Shown here piece after piece: positions 49,473-60,870 of a stretch of 64,000 nucleotides of DNA. The DNA is from an uncultured Candidatus Puniceispirillum sp. (lineage in GTDB: Bacteria; Pseudomonadota; Alphaproteobacteria; Puniceispirillales; Puniceispirillaceae): positions 1-64,000 of the forward strand of contig CAJJBY010000009.1 in the NCBI GenBank assembly GCA_905182545.1, read 5' to 3'. Positions within the stretch are counted from its first letter, which is position 1; each line of letters begins with the position of its first letter. The notes beneath the pieces are model-generated. The model was given only the letters and a program-made list of their open reading frames with translations, was not told the origin of the DNA and made no database searches. A program made the position numbers and the translations under genes.

Positions 49473-50384
49473 ATGGCTGCAAAATCTATGCTTCCGGCGA
49501 TTAGCCCAGATGGAAATCTGTCGCGCTACCTTGAGCAAATTCGTACCTTCCCAATGCTGGAACCGAGCGAAGAATATATGCTTGGCAAAATCATGGAAAG
49601 ATAAAGGGACGTCAAGGCAGCGCACAAGCTGGTGACCAGCCATTTGCGGCTTGTCGCCAAAATCGCAATGGGGTATCGCGGCTATGGCCTTCCGGTTGCC
49701 GATCTGATCTCCGAGGGCAATCTTGGCATGATGCATGCAGTCAAAAAATTTGAGCCTGAAAAAGGTTTTCGGCTTGCCACCTATGCTATGTGGTGGATCA
49801 AAGCGGCCATTCAGGAATATATTTTGCGGTCATGGTCGCTGGTAAAAATCGGCACCACCGCCGGTCAAAAGAAGTTGTTTTTCAATCTGCGCCGCATCAA
49901 AGGACAGATCCAAGCGATTGAAGATGGCGATCTAAAGCCCGAACAGGTTACCCAGATTGCCACCCAGCTAGATGTGTCCGAAACCGAAGTGATTTCGATG
50001 AATCAGCGTATGGCTGGCAATGACCGGTCGTTGAATGTTCCGCTTAGCCGTGATGGCGAGGGCAGCGGCGAATGGCAGGATTGGCTGGAAGATGACAGCG
50101 TGGATCAGGAGACCACCTTTGCCGAACAGGAAGAATATGGCGCACGCCGCAATCTGATGGTTGATGCGATGCAGGGGCTAAACCAGCGTGAACAACGTAT
50201 TCTTGAAGCGCGACGGCTTGCTGAACCGCCGCTAACACTCGAAGATTTGGCCGCTGAATTTAGCGTCAGCCGCGAACGGATTCGCCAGATTGAAGTTCGC
50301 GCCTTTGAAAAGCTGCAAAAAGCCGTCCGCGACAAGGCCGAAGAAATGCAGCTATTGCCGCACCACAGCGAAGCTGAGGCCTAG
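49473..50384 (+). CDS. rpoH: heat-shock sigma factor RpoH, with two compensating base errors
   Basis: RpoH (sigma-32) directs RNA polymerase to heat-shock promoters. Region 1.2 ([17 protein letters not shown]), region 2 ([45 protein letters not shown]), the RpoH box [12 protein letters not shown] and region 4 ([19 protein letters not shown]) are clear. An in-frame TAA at 49602-49604 sits in the normally conserved linker. Reading [17 protein letters not shown], which fits the family, needs one G fewer near 49584 and one G more near 49608, so two homopolymer errors cancel. GAGGAG at 49459-49464 supports ATG 49473. Its stop overlaps the purA stop. Confidence 0.92.
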
Positions 50385-51680
50385 CCTTCAAACGGGTCTC
50401 GAACCAGAATCGTATCATCGCGTTCGGGACTTGTTGATAACAGCGTGACCGGCAATTCGGTCAATTCTTCAACACGGCGGATATATTTGACCACATTGGC
50501 TGGTAATTCGGCCCAGCTACGTGCGCCATAGGTGCTGTCTGACCAGCCGGGCATTTCTTCGTAAATTGGCTTGCAGGCGGCCTGTACGCCAGCATCGGAT
50601 GGGAAAGTAATCCAGAAATTTGTCACTGCCGTCGATTTGATAACCAACGCATATCTTTAAAACGTCAAACCCATCAAGAACATCAAGCTTGGTCAAAGCC
50701 ATGCCGGTGATGCCAGCAACATGACCTGCCTGACGAACCATAACCGAGTCAAACCAGCCACAACGCCGCTTGCGTCCTGTTACAGTGCCAAATTCACGTC
50801 CACGTTCGCCCATACGGTCACCATTGGCACCAAAATCTTCGGTAGGAAATGGGCCACTGCCAACACGGGTTGTATAGGCCTTGGTAATGCCAAGAACAAA
50901 TCCGATATCGGTTGGGCCGGTACCCGCACCGGTTGCGGCCTGACCTGCTACAGTATTGCTTGAGGTCACAAAAGGATAAGTGCCGTGATCAATATCAAGC
51001 ATCACCCCTTGGGCGCCTTCAAACAAAACCCGCTTACTTGCAGCGCGCGCATCGGCAAGGCAACGCCAGCTTTGACCAGTATAGGTCAGCAACTCGTCAC
51101 GCATCGCCAAAAGATCGGCCTTCATCTTGTCAGCATCGGCAAGCGGCTGTTCGGCGGCGGCAAGCCAGACATTGTGATGCGCCACAAGCGCCGCCAGCTT
51201 TTCCGTTAGAACCTTTTCCGATGCCAAATCGCCAAGACGAACCGCGCGGCGGGCAATTTTATCCTCATAGGCAGGGCCAATACCGCGACCGGTTGTGCCG
51301 ATTTTACCAGCACCGCGCAACGCTTCACGCGCCGCATCAACCGCCTGATGAACCGGCAAGATCAAAGCCGCAGATTCAGATACCAAAAGGCTTGCTGGGC
51401 TGATCGCCGCGCCCTGACTGCGCAAAATGCCAATTTCCTTGAGCAAATGCGCCGGATCAATCACAACGCCATTGCCAATGACCGACAATTTCCCCGGCCG
51501 TACAATGCCGGATGGCAAAAGCGATAATTTATATTCAACACCGTCAATGACAAGCGTATGACCCGCATTATGGCCACCTTGAAATCGGACAACAACATCG
51601 GCGCGGCTTGACAGCCAATCGACAATCTTGCCTTTGCCCTCATCACCCCATTGCGCACCAATTACCGCTACATTTGTCAT
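50381..51680 (-). CDS. purA: adenylosuccinate synthetase, one frame change
   Basis: PurA joins IMP and aspartate, using GTP, in AMP synthesis. The N-terminal [16 protein letters not shown] contains the catalytic Asp and GTP loop. [49 protein letters not shown] and [10 protein letters not shown] are present. The frame breaks at 50601-50603, where one extra C in TTTCCC (coding strand) turns [19 protein letters not shown] into an early stop. The other frame continues through the YEEMPGW and [12 protein letters not shown]-terminal motifs. The restored length is about 432 residues. It follows the serC-serA block after 270 bp. Confidence 0.93.
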
Positions 51681-51949
51681 GAAAAACCCTTTGTCCCACC
51701 GAGGGGATCGACATCAAGATCGAAAGACAGGAAAGACGCCATGCCGCTGCGCAATTGCAACAGGTCAAGGACGCCTACCTTGAAACCATAGATCATGCCG
51801 ACGGGCCGCATGAACCGCGGCCGTTTATAGCAGAGTTCACGCGGCAAAGGCAACGGTGCCATGCCAGTGGCAAAGGTTAATCTATCAGTCCCACTTGCCA
51901 GCCATAGCCACAGCCGAAAAGCAGCCTATCCACCAACGAAAAATGCCGG

Positions 51950-53527
51950 TTAGATATCAAGCGCGAAATGCAGCGCATCGGCGCGCACCACCTGATCCAG
52001 CGCGCGGATTTCAGGCAACATGGTTTTGGGCAAACCGCCATCAATCTCGACAAGGGCAATCGCCTCGCCGCCTGCTTCACGCCGCCCAAGGTGGAAGGTC
52101 GCGATGTTGATTCCATGCTTGCCACAAAGGCTGCCAAGATCACCAATGAAGCCCGGCTTGTCATAATTGCGAAGGTAAAGAAGATGTGGCGGGAAATCTG
52201 ATTCGACGGCGATATGCTGCACCTCGACAATCCGCGGCTTATTACCACCAACCAAGGTTCCAGCAATCGTTCGATCACCCGATTTATGCGAGACCGTTAC
52301 CCGAAGCAAAGTTTCATAATCGCACTGGCGATCATGGCGAACTGTTGATACGGCAATGCCATTTGACGAGGCGACCGCAGCGGCATTGACCATATTGACC
52401 GATGCCATTGCTGGTCCAAGAAGCCCTGCCAAAGTTGTAGCCACAACCGGTTCTGGATTTAGCGCGGCTGCCTTGCCGTCAAATTCGATCACCACCGCGG
52501 TGATGCCATCAGCTTCGACCTGACCCAGAAAGCTGCCAAGCAAGCCGCCAAGCGCCATGTAGGGCTTTAGAATCAGGGCTTCTTCGGCTGAAACAGATGC
52601 CATGTTTAAGGCGTTGGTGACTGCCCCTTTCATCAGATAATCAGCCATTTGTTCAGCCACCTGAAGAGCCACTTTTTCCTGCGCTTCGGTTGTGCTGGCA
52701 CCAAGATGCGGCGTTGCAATGACATTATCAAAACCGAAAAGCACATTATCGGTGGCGGGTTCTACCTCAAACACATCAAAGGCGGCACCAGCGACATGGC
52801 CGCTTTTCAATGCTGCCGCCATCGCCAGTTCGTCAACAAGACCACCACGCGCACAATTGACGATCCGAACGCCTTTTTTGGTTTTGTTCAACGCATCGGC
52901 GCTAATGATATTACGCGTCGCATCGGTCAATGGCGTGTGAAGGGTGATAAAATCTGCCCGCGCCAATAATTCATCAAGCTCAAGCTTTTCAATGCCAAGC
53001 CGGGTTGCATTTTCGGGGCTAAGATAAGGATCATAACCAACAACCCGCATTTTCAGGCCTTGCGCGCGTCAGCAACAATCGTTCCGATATTGCCACAGCC
53101 AATCAGACCTAATGTTTTGCTGGTAATTTCAGTTCCCATACAGCGAGATTTTTCCATTTACCAGCTTTGGTGGATTCGTTGGCATCGGGAATTTGCCGCG
53201 CCAAGGACAGCATCAAGGTAATGGCATGTTCGGCGGTTGTAACCGCATTGCCATCGGGGTTCATCACATCACACCGCGTTTGGTTGACGCCGCAATATCG
53301 ACATTTCCACCCGATCCAGCCGGCCAACACTTTCAGATTTGTTGCGCGTCCAAAATATCAACCGTAACCTTGGTCGCTGAACGGATCGCCAGCCCATCAT
53401 AATCGGCAATAATGGCCTTTAACTCATCAGGTGAAAGCCCCGGCTTGACATCAACATCAATGCCATGTTCCTCAAAAATCGTCGCCGCACGCGGGCTTAA
53501 TTTGTCACTAATCAATACTTTTGGCAT
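51950..53527 (-). CDS. serA: D-3-phosphoglycerate dehydrogenase, with at least four frame changes
   Basis: SerA makes 3-phosphohydroxypyruvate in serine synthesis. The N-terminal frame (MPKVLISDKLSPRA to LAIRSATKVT), the middle (TTAEHAITLMLSLARQIPDANEST), the Rossmann part (LGLIGCGNIGTIVAD) and the catalytic part (YDPYLSPENATRLGIE, THTP-type, NCARGGLVDE) are all there. They lie in different frames, with breaks near 53339, 53260-53310, 53150-53160 and 53070. Each can be repaired by one base, for example GACGCGCG to GACCGCGCG near 53070, which reads ADRAQGLKMR. The C-terminal ASB and ACT domains (about the last 200 residues) are normal. Restored length is about 525 residues. Confidence 0.9.
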
Positions 53528-53648
53528 GGTCTCATCTCATTCATTAACTGGCCCCAGAAACAGGGCAATGCATGGCTATCAAAATTCTTATCAATACAGA
53601 ATTGATATGATGCCAGTCCCGCAGGGTTGCGGTCGTCGATATCACAGA

Positions 53649-54821
53649 TTAGGCAGCAGCCGATTCAGCTTGCCGGATTTCGGCATAGGCCCAATCCAGC
53701 CACGGCAATAACGCCTCGACATCACTTGGCTCAACCGTTGGGCCAGCCCAGATGCGCAACCCGGGAGGCGCATCACGATATGATGCGGCGTCAAGCGCAA
53801 CCCCCTCTTTTTGCAAGGCTTTTTCAAGCCGCGAAGCGACCGCCTTTTTTGCCGCATCATCTAACGCGACAAACCAAGGATCAGTGATCGACAGGGTGAT
53901 GCCGGTGTTTGAAATTGTCGCTGGATCTTCTGCCAGAAACCCAAAATATGGCGTTTTATCGACCCATGATTTAACCGCATCTAGGCTGGCATTTGACCGC
54001 GCGATTAAAGCTGGCAATCCGCCAATTGATTTTGCCCAATTCAGCGCGTCAATCGCATCTTCAACCACCAGCATTGATGGCGTATTGATCGTTGCAGCGC
54101 CAACAATGCCTTCATTCAATTTGCCCTTAGAGGTCAAGCGGAACAATTTTGGAATTGGCCATGACGGGGTGTAGCTTTCAAGCCGTTCAACAGCCCGCGG
54201 TGACAAGATCAGCACACCATGCCCACCTTCACCGCCAAGCGATTTCTGGAAGCTAAAGGTTACAACATCAAGCTTTTGCCATGGCAAATCCATCGCAAAA
54301 CAGGCAGATGTTGAATCGGCAATGGTCAAACCGGCACGATCATCGGGGATCCAGTCACCGTTCGGCACTTTGACGCCAGCCGCGGTACCATTCCAAGTGA
54401 AAATGACATCATTATTGAAATTGACCGCATTCAGATCAGGCAATTGCCCATAAGGGGCGACATGTGTGACCGGATCAATTTTCAACTGGCTTACCGCATC
54501 GGTAATCCAGTCTTTGCCAAAGGCTTCCCACGCCAAAAGTTCAACGCCGCGAGCGCCAAGCATTGACCACATTGCCATCTCAACCGCGCCCGTACCCGAG
54601 CCGGGAACAATGCCGATGCGGTAATCATCAGGCAGACCCAGAATCTCGCGGGCGAGGTTCATCGCTGTTTGGATTTTATCTTTTGCAGGTGCTGAACGAT
54701 GCGACCGACCGGTGCAAGCATCTTCAAGTGCAGCTGGAGACCATCCCGGACGTTTCTTTGTCGGTCCGGAAGAAAAATACGGCGTAACCGGACGGTTTGC
54801 CGGTTTGGCATATGTTGACAT
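53649..54821 (-). CDS. serC: phosphoserine aminotransferase
   Basis: SerC converts 3-phosphohydroxypyruvate and glutamate to phosphoserine and 2-oxoglutarate, with PLP. The class V aminotransferase has the substrate-binding [14 protein letters not shown] segment, [16 protein letters not shown], the [16 protein letters not shown] region and the PLP-lysine in [14 protein letters not shown]. At about 390 residues it is the type found in alphaproteobacteria and archaea, not the E. coli type. ATG 54821 is the start nearest the domain; ATG 54836 adds five residues. serA follows after 121 bp. A hairpin leader lies upstream. Confidence 0.92.
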   Translation of the reverse strand: MSTYAKPANRPVTPYFSSGPTKKRPGWSPAALEDACTGRSHRSAPAKDKIQTAMNLAREILGLPDDYRIGIVPGSGTGAVEMAMWSMLGARGVELLAWEAFGKDWITDAVSQLKIDPVTHVAPYGQLPDLNAVNFNNDVIFTWNGTAAGVKVPNGDWIPDDRAGLTIADSTSACFAMDLPWQKLDVVTFSFQKSLGGEGGHGVLILSPRAVERLESYTPSWPIPKLFRLTSKGKLNEGIVGAATINTPSMLVVEDAIDALNWAKSIGGLPALIARSNASLDAVKSWVDKTPYFGFLAEDPATISNTGITLSITDPWFVALDDAAKKAVASRLEKALQKEGVALDAASYRDAPPGLRIWAGPTVEPSDVEALLPWLDWAYAEIRQAESAAA

Positions 54822-54845
54822 AACACATTCTCGCACTCAGATTTG

Positions 54846-54865
54846 GCTATCCGTTGGGGAATAGC
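54846..54865 (-). promoter_or_regulatory. hairpin in the serC leader, candidate serC-motif RNA
   Basis: On the coding strand, GCTATTCC pairs with GGATAGC (one bulged T) around a CCAAC loop, ending about 25 bases before the serC start. A structured serC motif is known in leaders of serC-serA operons in alphaproteobacteria, and this position and operon agree with it. I cannot compare the consensus here, so this is a candidate only. A TTGACT sequence about 50 bases further upstream could be a -35 element. Confidence 0.4.
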
Positions 54866-54975
54866 GGCCCGCCAAAAGAAGTCGCATAAAATGATATCGC
54901 AAGTCAACATGCTGCCTGACCGGTAAAGGGAAATAAATTCCTATCCAGACAAGCATCTGTTTTTAATCATTTTTA

Positions 54976-56325
54976 TTAAGACTCAACTGTAATGCGCAAA
55001 ATTAACGCGTCCATTGCCTCGGTTAAAAGCGCTTCACTTTCGGCTTCGACCATCACGCGAACCAAAGCTTCGGTTCCGGATGGGCGTACCAGAACACGCC
55101 CCTTGCCGTTTAGATTAGCCTCAATGTTGGCAAGGTCGGATTGCAACTTTTTGTCCTGAAGAATAGCCGGATCAATTCCACGCAGATTTTCCAGCCTTTG
55201 GGGAATTGGCGAAAAGCTGTTGAACAGCGTGCTGGCTTTTTTGCCGCTTGTCTTGAGCAGGGTTAGCATTTGCAATGCAGTCAGCAAGCCATCACCCGAC
55301 CGTGCAAAATCGGTCATCAGCATATGGCCTGACGGCTCGCCGCCAAGATTCAGCCCATCTTGCCGCATTTTTTCAAGAATATAACGATCACCAACAGCGA
55401 CACGGTGCAAATCAATCCCCGCCTTGCCAAGTCTTGTTTCAAGGCCGCGATTGGTCATCACCGTGCCAACAACCGCGTCTTTGACAAGCGTTCCGCGTTC
55501 CTGCATGGCAAGGGCAAGACAGCCCAGAATCTGGTCACCATCAATGATTTTGCCCGTTTCATCAGCCATGATCAGCCGGTCAGCATCACCATCAAGGCAA
55601 ATCCCCGCATCGGCGCCATGCGCCACCACTGCTGCTGCCATCACCTGCGGATGAACAGCACCGCAATTTTCATTAATATTGAAACCGTCAGGCGATACCG
55701 CCAACGGCACAATTTCGGCACCAAGTTCATGAAGCGTATCCGGTGCGGTGCGGTAGGCAGCGCCATTCGCACAATCAACAACCAGCTTTAGCCCATCAAG
55801 ACGGGTGCGCCCGGGCAGGGTGGATTTGGCAAATTCAACATAGCGACCAACCGAATCAAGCATGCGGCGGGCGCGGCCAAGATCAGGCGCGTCAGCAAGC
55901 GAAATTGAACCGGCAGCCAATGCCGAAATTTCAGATTCGATCTTGTCATCAAGCTTGAACCCATCGGGGCCAAACAGCTTGATGCCATTGTCATGATGCG
56001 GATTATGGCTTGCCGAGATCATCACGCCCAATTCCGCCCGAAGCGAGCGTGTTAAATGCGCCACCGCTGGCGTTGGGATTGGGCCAAGCAACCGGCAATC
56101 AAGTCCTATTGAGGTAAAGCCCGCAACCAATGCTGATTCCAACATATAGCCCGAAAGACGCGTATCTTTGCCAATGACAACAATCGGGCGTGCATGGCTG
56201 AACCGGTCATTTCGATCAGCAAACCAACGCCCCGCAGCCAAAGCCAGTCTTACAACGGCTTCGGCAGTCATCGGCCCCGTATTGATACGCGCGCGTACGC
56301 CATCGGTACCGAATAATCCTGCCAT
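54976..56325 (-). CDS. glmM: phosphoglucosamine mutase
   Basis: GlmM converts glucosamine-6-phosphate to glucosamine-1-phosphate, the precursor of UDP-GlcNAc for peptidoglycan and lipid A. FGTDGVRARIN is the start of domain 1. GVMISASHNPHHDNGIK holds the phosphoserine (about 104-106), CLDGDADRLIMAD the metal site, GGEPSGHM the sugar-binding loop and VRPSGTEALVRVM the phosphate-binding loop. The 449-residue length is normal. ATG 56325 opens directly at the conserved N-terminus. The gene lies 121 bp after folP, in the order usual in alphaproteobacteria. Confidence 0.95.
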   Translation of the reverse strand: MAGLFGTDGVRARINTGPMTAEAVVRLALAAGRWFADRNDRFSHARPIVVIGKDTRLSGYMLESALVAGFTSIGLDCRLLGPIPTPAVAHLTRSLRAELGVMISASHNPHHDNGIKLFGPDGFKLDDKIESEISALAAGSISLADAPDLGRARRMLDSVGRYVEFAKSTLPGRTRLDGLKLVVDCANGAAYRTAPDTLHELGAEIVPLAVSPDGFNINENCGAVHPQVMAAAVVAHGADAGICLDGDADRLIMADETGKIIDGDQILGCLALAMQERGTLVKDAVVGTVMTNRGLETRLGKAGIDLHRVAVGDRYILEKMRQDGLNLGGEPSGHMLMTDFARSGDGLLTALQMLTLLKTSGKKASTLFNSFSPIPQRLENLRGIDPAILQDKKLQSDLANIEANLNGKGRVLVRPSGTEALVRVMVEAESEALLTEAMDALILRITVES

Positions 56326-56446
56326 GATGTTTCCTTTGTTATTCTGTCGATCACATTTCGGCAATCGCATTTGCGGCCAAATGGCTGCTTGGGTTTAGGA
56401 TAGAATAGCTTGCCCCTATTTCACAAGCATTCAAAATAATCCAAAA

Positions 56447-57541
56447 TTAGCTGTCGGTGGCACGCAATGCTGCCTCGACCGCCAGCGCCTGTGCCGTTTC
56501 GGCAACATCGTGAACGCGGATAATCTGTGCGCCCTGCCGCCATGCCGCTGCGGCCAATGCCAATGAACCGGCAAGCCGCGCTTCGGCCGGTTCGCCAGCC
56601 GATATTTTCGCGATTGATGATTTACGGCTGGCACCAAACAGAACAACGACACCAAGCCCATGAAATAGTGATAACCAATTCACCAATTGCAGATTATGGG
56701 TCACTGTCTTGCCAAAGCCAAAGCCAGGATCAATGGCAATTGATGCTGCCGGAATGCCAGCAGCAATGGCCGCCGCAACGCGCTGTTTCAAAAATTCGTA
56801 AATTTCTGCCGGTGCAAAATCATAAACCGGATCCTGCTGCATGGTGTCAGGCGTCCCCTTCATATGCATCATGACCACTGGCGCACCGCTTGCCGCTGCG
56901 GCCTCCATGGCATCTTCGCCCTGCAATGCTTCAACGTCATTTATGATCGCCGCCCCAGCCGCTGTTGCCCGTGTCATTACCGCGGCATGGCGGGTATCAA
57001 CCGAAATAAGCAGATCAGCCCGCGCCAGCGCGGTAATTGGCGGCAGAATACGCGCCAATTCCTGATTACGGCTAACCGGCTCGGCGCCCGGACGGGTTGA
57101 TTCGCCGCCAATATCAATGATTGACGCGCCTGCCGCTGCCATCGCCCTGCCAGCGGCAATTGCCTTGACTGGGCCAAGATTAACCCCGCCATCTGAAAAG
57201 CTGTCAGGGGTCACATTCAGCACCCCCATCAAATGCGATTGGCCCATATCAAGACCCGCAAAATTCGGCCGCGCAATGGTCAAATCATCAATGGCCTTGC
57301 TTGCCATATTTCGATCATCGGCAAGGGCACAAAGCTGTTCGCAATCCATCCGGCTTGCCACATATCCATCATTGCCATCAGCCATGACAACATCAAGTTG
57401 GCTAAAGCTGGCATGTCCGCCTGCCAATTTATGCTGGCCGCCAGATGTGATGATGGGACGAAGCCATGTTGGCTGGCAAAAAGGCGGCACTTTTGGCGCC
57501 GCCTCATAGGCTAGTTTAGATGTCGCGTCTGTGTTCATCAA
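56447..57541 (-). CDS. folP: dihydropteroate synthase
   Basis: FolP joins p-aminobenzoate to dihydropterin pyrophosphate in folate synthesis and is the target of sulfonamides. LMGVLNVTPDSFSDGG (about 104-119), IIDIGGESTRPGA, VSVDT-like LISVDTRHAAV, INDVEAL, VVMMHMKGTP, DPGFGFGKT and GASRKSSI are the family motifs. The 364-residue protein carries an N-terminal extension of about 100 residues compared with E. coli FolP, of unknown role. It starts ten bases after the ftsH stop, so it belongs to the ftsH transcription unit. Confidence 0.93.
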   Translation of the reverse strand: MMNTDATSKLAYEAAPKVPPFCQPTWLRPIITSGGQHKLAGGHASFSQLDVVMADGNDGYVASRMDCEQLCALADDRNMASKAIDDLTIARPNFAGLDMGQSHLMGVLNVTPDSFSDGGVNLGPVKAIAAGRAMAAAGASIIDIGGESTRPGAEPVSRNQELARILPPITALARADLLISVDTRHAAVMTRATAAGAAIINDVEALQGEDAMEAAAASGAPVVMMHMKGTPDTMQQDPVYDFAPAEIYEFLKQRVAAAIAAGIPAASIAIDPGFGFGKTVTHNLQLVNWLSLFHGLGVVVLFGASRKSSIAKISAGEPAEARLAGSLALAAAAWRQGAQIIRVHDVAETAQALAVEAALRATDS

Positions 57542-57550
57542 AATACAGGC

Positions 57551-59467
57551 TTAGGCAGGTTCGCTGCCCGGCTTTTTCGGCCGACCGGTACCAGGAAGGC
57601 CAGTCCGCGATTTGCGTTTTGGCTTTTGATTGATTGGCGTGTCCTCGGCATCTTTGCGAACAAGCGTGCCACCTTCAACGATAATCTTGATTTCATTGCC
57701 ATCAAGCGTTTCATATTCAAGCAAGCCCTGCGCCAAGCGTTCAAGCTCAACATCGTTCTTTTTAAGGATTTTGGTGGCGTCTTTAAAGGCCTCATCAACA
57801 ATCCGGCGCACTTCATTATCAATGATCGCCGCAGTTGCATCAGCAACATTCTTTTGCTGCGATACCGACCGGCCAAGGAAAACTTCTTGCTCATCGGCGC
57901 TATAGGCCATAAAGCCCAGCTTGTCAGACATGCCCCATTCAGTGACCATCCGGCGTGCCATATCGGTAACCATACGGATATCAGATGACGCACCAGTGGT
58001 AATTTTGTCATGACCAAAGATCAGATCCTCGGCAATCCGGCCACCACATGCCACCCGCAAATCAGCGTGAATTTTATCACGCGCCAGTGAAATACGATCG
58101 CCTTCTGGAAGCCGCATCACCATGCCAAGCGCACGTCCGCGCGGAATGATGGTGGCTTTATGAATTGGATCAGATGCAGGGCAATGCAATGCGACAACAG
58201 CATGTCCCGCTTCGTGATAGGCAGTCAGGCGCTTTTCCTCGTCAGTCATCACCATTGACCGGCGTTCGGCACCAAGCATGACCTTATCCTTGGCCTCTTC
58301 AAATTCGGCCATCGAAACCGTACGGCGGCCTTTACGCGCTGCCAGCAATGCCGCCTCATTCACCAAATTGGCGAGGTCAGCACCCGAAAAACCGGGGGTG
58401 CCACGGGCGATCACGCGCGGCTCGACACCTTCGGAAAGTGGTGTTTTGCGCATATGAACCTTAAGAATTTTTTCGCGGCCAACTACATCTGGATTTGGCA
58501 CAACAACCTGCCGGTCAAAACGACCCGGGCGAAGCAATGCCGGATCAAGCACGTCAGGACGGTTGGTTGCTGCGATCAGGATCACCCCTTCATTCGCCTC
58601 AAAACCATCCATTTCAACAAGCATCTGGTTCAACGTCTGTTCGCGTTCGTCATTGCCACCACCAAGACCGGCACCGCGATGCCGTCCAACCGCGTCGATC
58701 TCGTCAATGAAGATGATACAAGGCGCATTTTTCTTGCCCTGTTCAAACATATCGCGAACACGGCTGGCACCAACACCAACAAACATTTCGACAAAATCAG
58801 AACCTGAGATCGTAAAGAAGGGCACATTGGCTTCGCCAGCAATCGCCTTGGCAAGCAAGGTTTTACCAGTACCCGGAGGGCCAACAAGCAAAACACCTTT
58901 TGGAATTTTGCCGCCAAGACGCTGAAACTTGCCCGGATCCTTGAGGAATTCGACAACTTCTTCCAATTCGGTTTTGGCTTCATCAATACCAGCCACATCT
59001 TCAAAAGTGACGCGGCCTTGATGTTCGGTTAGCAATTTCGCCCGCGATTTGCCAAAGCCCATCGCGCCGCGTGACCCGCCCTGCATTTGCCGCATGAAGA
59101 AAATCCAGATGCCGATAAACAGCAACATCGGGAACCATGACAGCAAAATCGAGAAGAAGCTTGGCATGCCGCTATCTTCAGGGGTTGCAACGATGCGAAC
59201 ATCATTTTCATCTAAAATTTTCACAACATCAGTTGATGGTGGCATCACCGTTGTGATGACCCGTCCGGCGCTGGATTTACCGCGCAAATTGCGACCATCG
59301 ATCAATACTTCTTCGATCTGGTTGGTTTTGACCTTCGCCATAAAATCAGAATAGGCCACCTGATCGGCCGGTGTTCCGGTTGATGGGGTTTGGAACATAT
59401 TGAACAGCCCCATCAGAGCCGCGCCAAAAATGAGCCAGATGATGATATTGCGTGCCAAATTATTCAC
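57551..59467 (-). CDS. ftsH: ATP-dependent zinc metalloprotease FtsH
   Basis: FtsH is the membrane-anchored AAA+ protease that degrades misfolded membrane proteins and regulators such as RpoH and LpxC, both encoded in this window. Two N-terminal helices (about 6-25 and 105-125) flank a periplasmic part. The AAA domain has Walker A GPPGTGKT (196-203), Walker [10 protein letters not shown] and the second region of homology [18 protein letters not shown]. The zinc site is HEAGH at 418-422. It is 638 residues long. tilS lies five bases upstream and folP follows closely. Confidence 0.96.
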   Translation of the reverse strand: MNNLARNIIIWLIFGAALMGLFNMFQTPSTGTPADQVAYSDFMAKVKTNQIEEVLIDGRNLRGKSSAGRVITTVMPPSTDVVKILDENDVRIVATPEDSGMPSFFSILLSWFPMLLFIGIWIFFMRQMQGGSRGAMGFGKSRAKLLTEHQGRVTFEDVAGIDEAKTELEEVVEFLKDPGKFQRLGGKIPKGVLLVGPPGTGKTLLAKAIAGEANVPFFTISGSDFVEMFVGVGASRVRDMFEQGKKNAPCIIFIDEIDAVGRHRGAGLGGGNDEREQTLNQMLVEMDGFEANEGVILIAATNRPDVLDPALLRPGRFDRQVVVPNPDVVGREKILKVHMRKTPLSEGVEPRVIARGTPGFSGADLANLVNEAALLAARKGRRTVSMAEFEEAKDKVMLGAERRSMVMTDEEKRLTAYHEAGHAVVALHCPASDPIHKATIIPRGRALGMVMRLPEGDRISLARDKIHADLRVACGGRIAEDLIFGHDKITTGASSDIRMVTDMARRMVTEWGMSDKLGFMAYSADEQEVFLGRSVSQQKNVADATAAIIDNEVRRIVDEAFKDATKILKKNDVELERLAQGLLEYETLDGNEIKIIVEGGTLVRKDAEDTPINQKPKRKSRTGLPGTGRPKKPGSEPA

Positions 59468-59472
59468 CAGAT

Positions 59473-60870
59473 TTATCCTATCAATGTATCTGCAAGAAAC
59501 GTTGGACGTCTTGCCATCCCTAAAAACCGAACGGCCATAGTGGCTGGTGGTTGTTCAATTTCATCTCCTTCTAATTGGGGATAAATCGACCCGCCGTCAA
59601 GGGTTGTTAATACAGGAATTGCCTGTCTTGCGCGATGCGGCAGCAAATACCACCCACCCGGCATGGGTTTAGCATGCAAAGCAGCGCCGGAATCGCCCTG
59701 TGTTTGCGGTGTATCAGCCGATGCATGCACCATTCCCGCCTGCGCGCTTTTGACCAACCAGCAACCGGCAAAAACCAGCTCTTGGCCAGCGGCGATCGGC
59801 ATGGCAATCAGCTTGCGGCCAGTTTCGCGAAACAGATGATAGCTAGCCGCTGATGCTTGGCGTGGTGATGGTGCGGTAATCGGACTGAAATGACAGCCGC
59901 CAATCGTTGCCGAAACGCCATCATCACAACGCTGGCGAAGCTGATCTAGCGCCATCTTTGCCGCGCCATATTGCCCGCCGCCAACCGCCATAATTAACCG
60001 GCGCATGACAAGCGCCCAAAATGATTGTGGCAGATCGGCAAAGTCGACCATTGTCACGCTGGCATAACCCGCCGGATGCCATTCAACCGCTTGGTCAATA
60101 ATCCGATCACAAACTCTGTCAGCCGCCGCGCTTAGCCGCGCTGCGCCAGCGCCAAGACGGCGCAATTGCCCCGAAGACAGCGCGATATCACCGGTTGCGG
60201 CATCTTGGTGATCAAGATCAGCTAGCAATTTACGGATGCGAACGCGTTCAAACTGGTGATTCTGATTGCTTGGATCAATTTCAAAATCGCAATCAAGATG
60301 ATGGCAAACCGCCTTTAACTGATCTGGCATCCAGCCCAGAACCGGCCGCGCAACAACAACATCATGCTGCATTCGGTGGCAAGCAATCCCGCCAAGACCG
60401 TTTAAACCCGATGATTTTAACAAGCGCATTGCCACTGTTTCAGCCTGATCGCCGGCATGATGCGCAAAAAGCAAAGCGGCCTTTTTTTGCCGTGCCGCTG
60501 ATAACAGCGCGTGATGCCGGTTGATCCGCGCCCACTCCTGCAGTCCGGCTGTCGGACGCGGGTCGGTAATCTGGATAATATCGTTGGCAATGCCAAAGCG
60601 GCGAAAACGCGTTTGCACCCTTTCCGCCTCATCGCCCGAACCATCGCGCAAACCATGATCGACAATCACCGCATGATGGTGCTTGCCAGTTGCATCGGCA
60701 TAACGCTGCGTCAACAAAGCCAGCGCAGTACTATCCGGCCCACCCGACAATGCCGTGACATAGCCTGTGCATTGATCAAGCCCCAGCCTCGCCATGACAG
60801 CGGCGAAACTGGCGTCAAAAGCAGTAATCGGGCTAGCTTTTACACTTGGCAGCATCACTAAGGGCGGCAA
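59473..60870 (-). CDS. tilS: tRNA(Ile)-lysidine synthetase
   Basis: TilS modifies the CAU anticodon of tRNA-Ile2 to lysidine so that it reads AUA. The PP-loop ATPase motif [12 protein letters not shown] lies at about 40-51. [16 protein letters not shown] and [28 protein letters not shown] are the N-type ATPase core signatures. The C-terminal part (to residue 465) is less conserved. The first Met at 60870 overlaps the end of cpoB by 38 bp; ATG 60855 is an alternative start. ftsH follows after five bases. Confidence 0.92.
   Translation of the reverse strand: MPPLVMLPSVKASPITAFDASFAAVMARLGLDQCTGYVTALSGGPDSTALALLTQRYADATGKHHHAVIVDHGLRDGSGDEAERVQTRFRRFGIANDIIQITDPRPTAGLQEWARINRHHALLSAARQKKAALLFAHHAGDQAETVAMRLLKSSGLNGLGGIACHRMQHDVVVARPVLGWMPDQLKAVCHHLDCDFEIDPSNQNHQFERVRIRKLLADLDHQDAATGDIALSSGQLRRLGAGAARLSAAADRVCDRIIDQAVEWHPAGYASVTMVDFADLPQSFWALVMRRLIMAVGGGQYGAAKMALDQLRQRCDDGVSATIGGCHFSPITAPSPRQASAASYHLFRETGRKLIAMPIAAGQELVFAGCWLVKSAQAGMVHASADTPQTQGDSGAALHAKPMPGGWYLLPHRARQAIPVLTTLDGGSIYPQLEGDEIEQPPATMAVRFLGMARRPTFLADTLIG

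Noticed and set aside
51677-51862. 61-codon minus-strand ORF whose stop overlaps the purA start
   Set aside because: The ATGA overlap looked like coupling, but there is no ribosome site and no recognisable domain. I checked it as a possible hisZ remnant, which often lies near purA, and saw no match.
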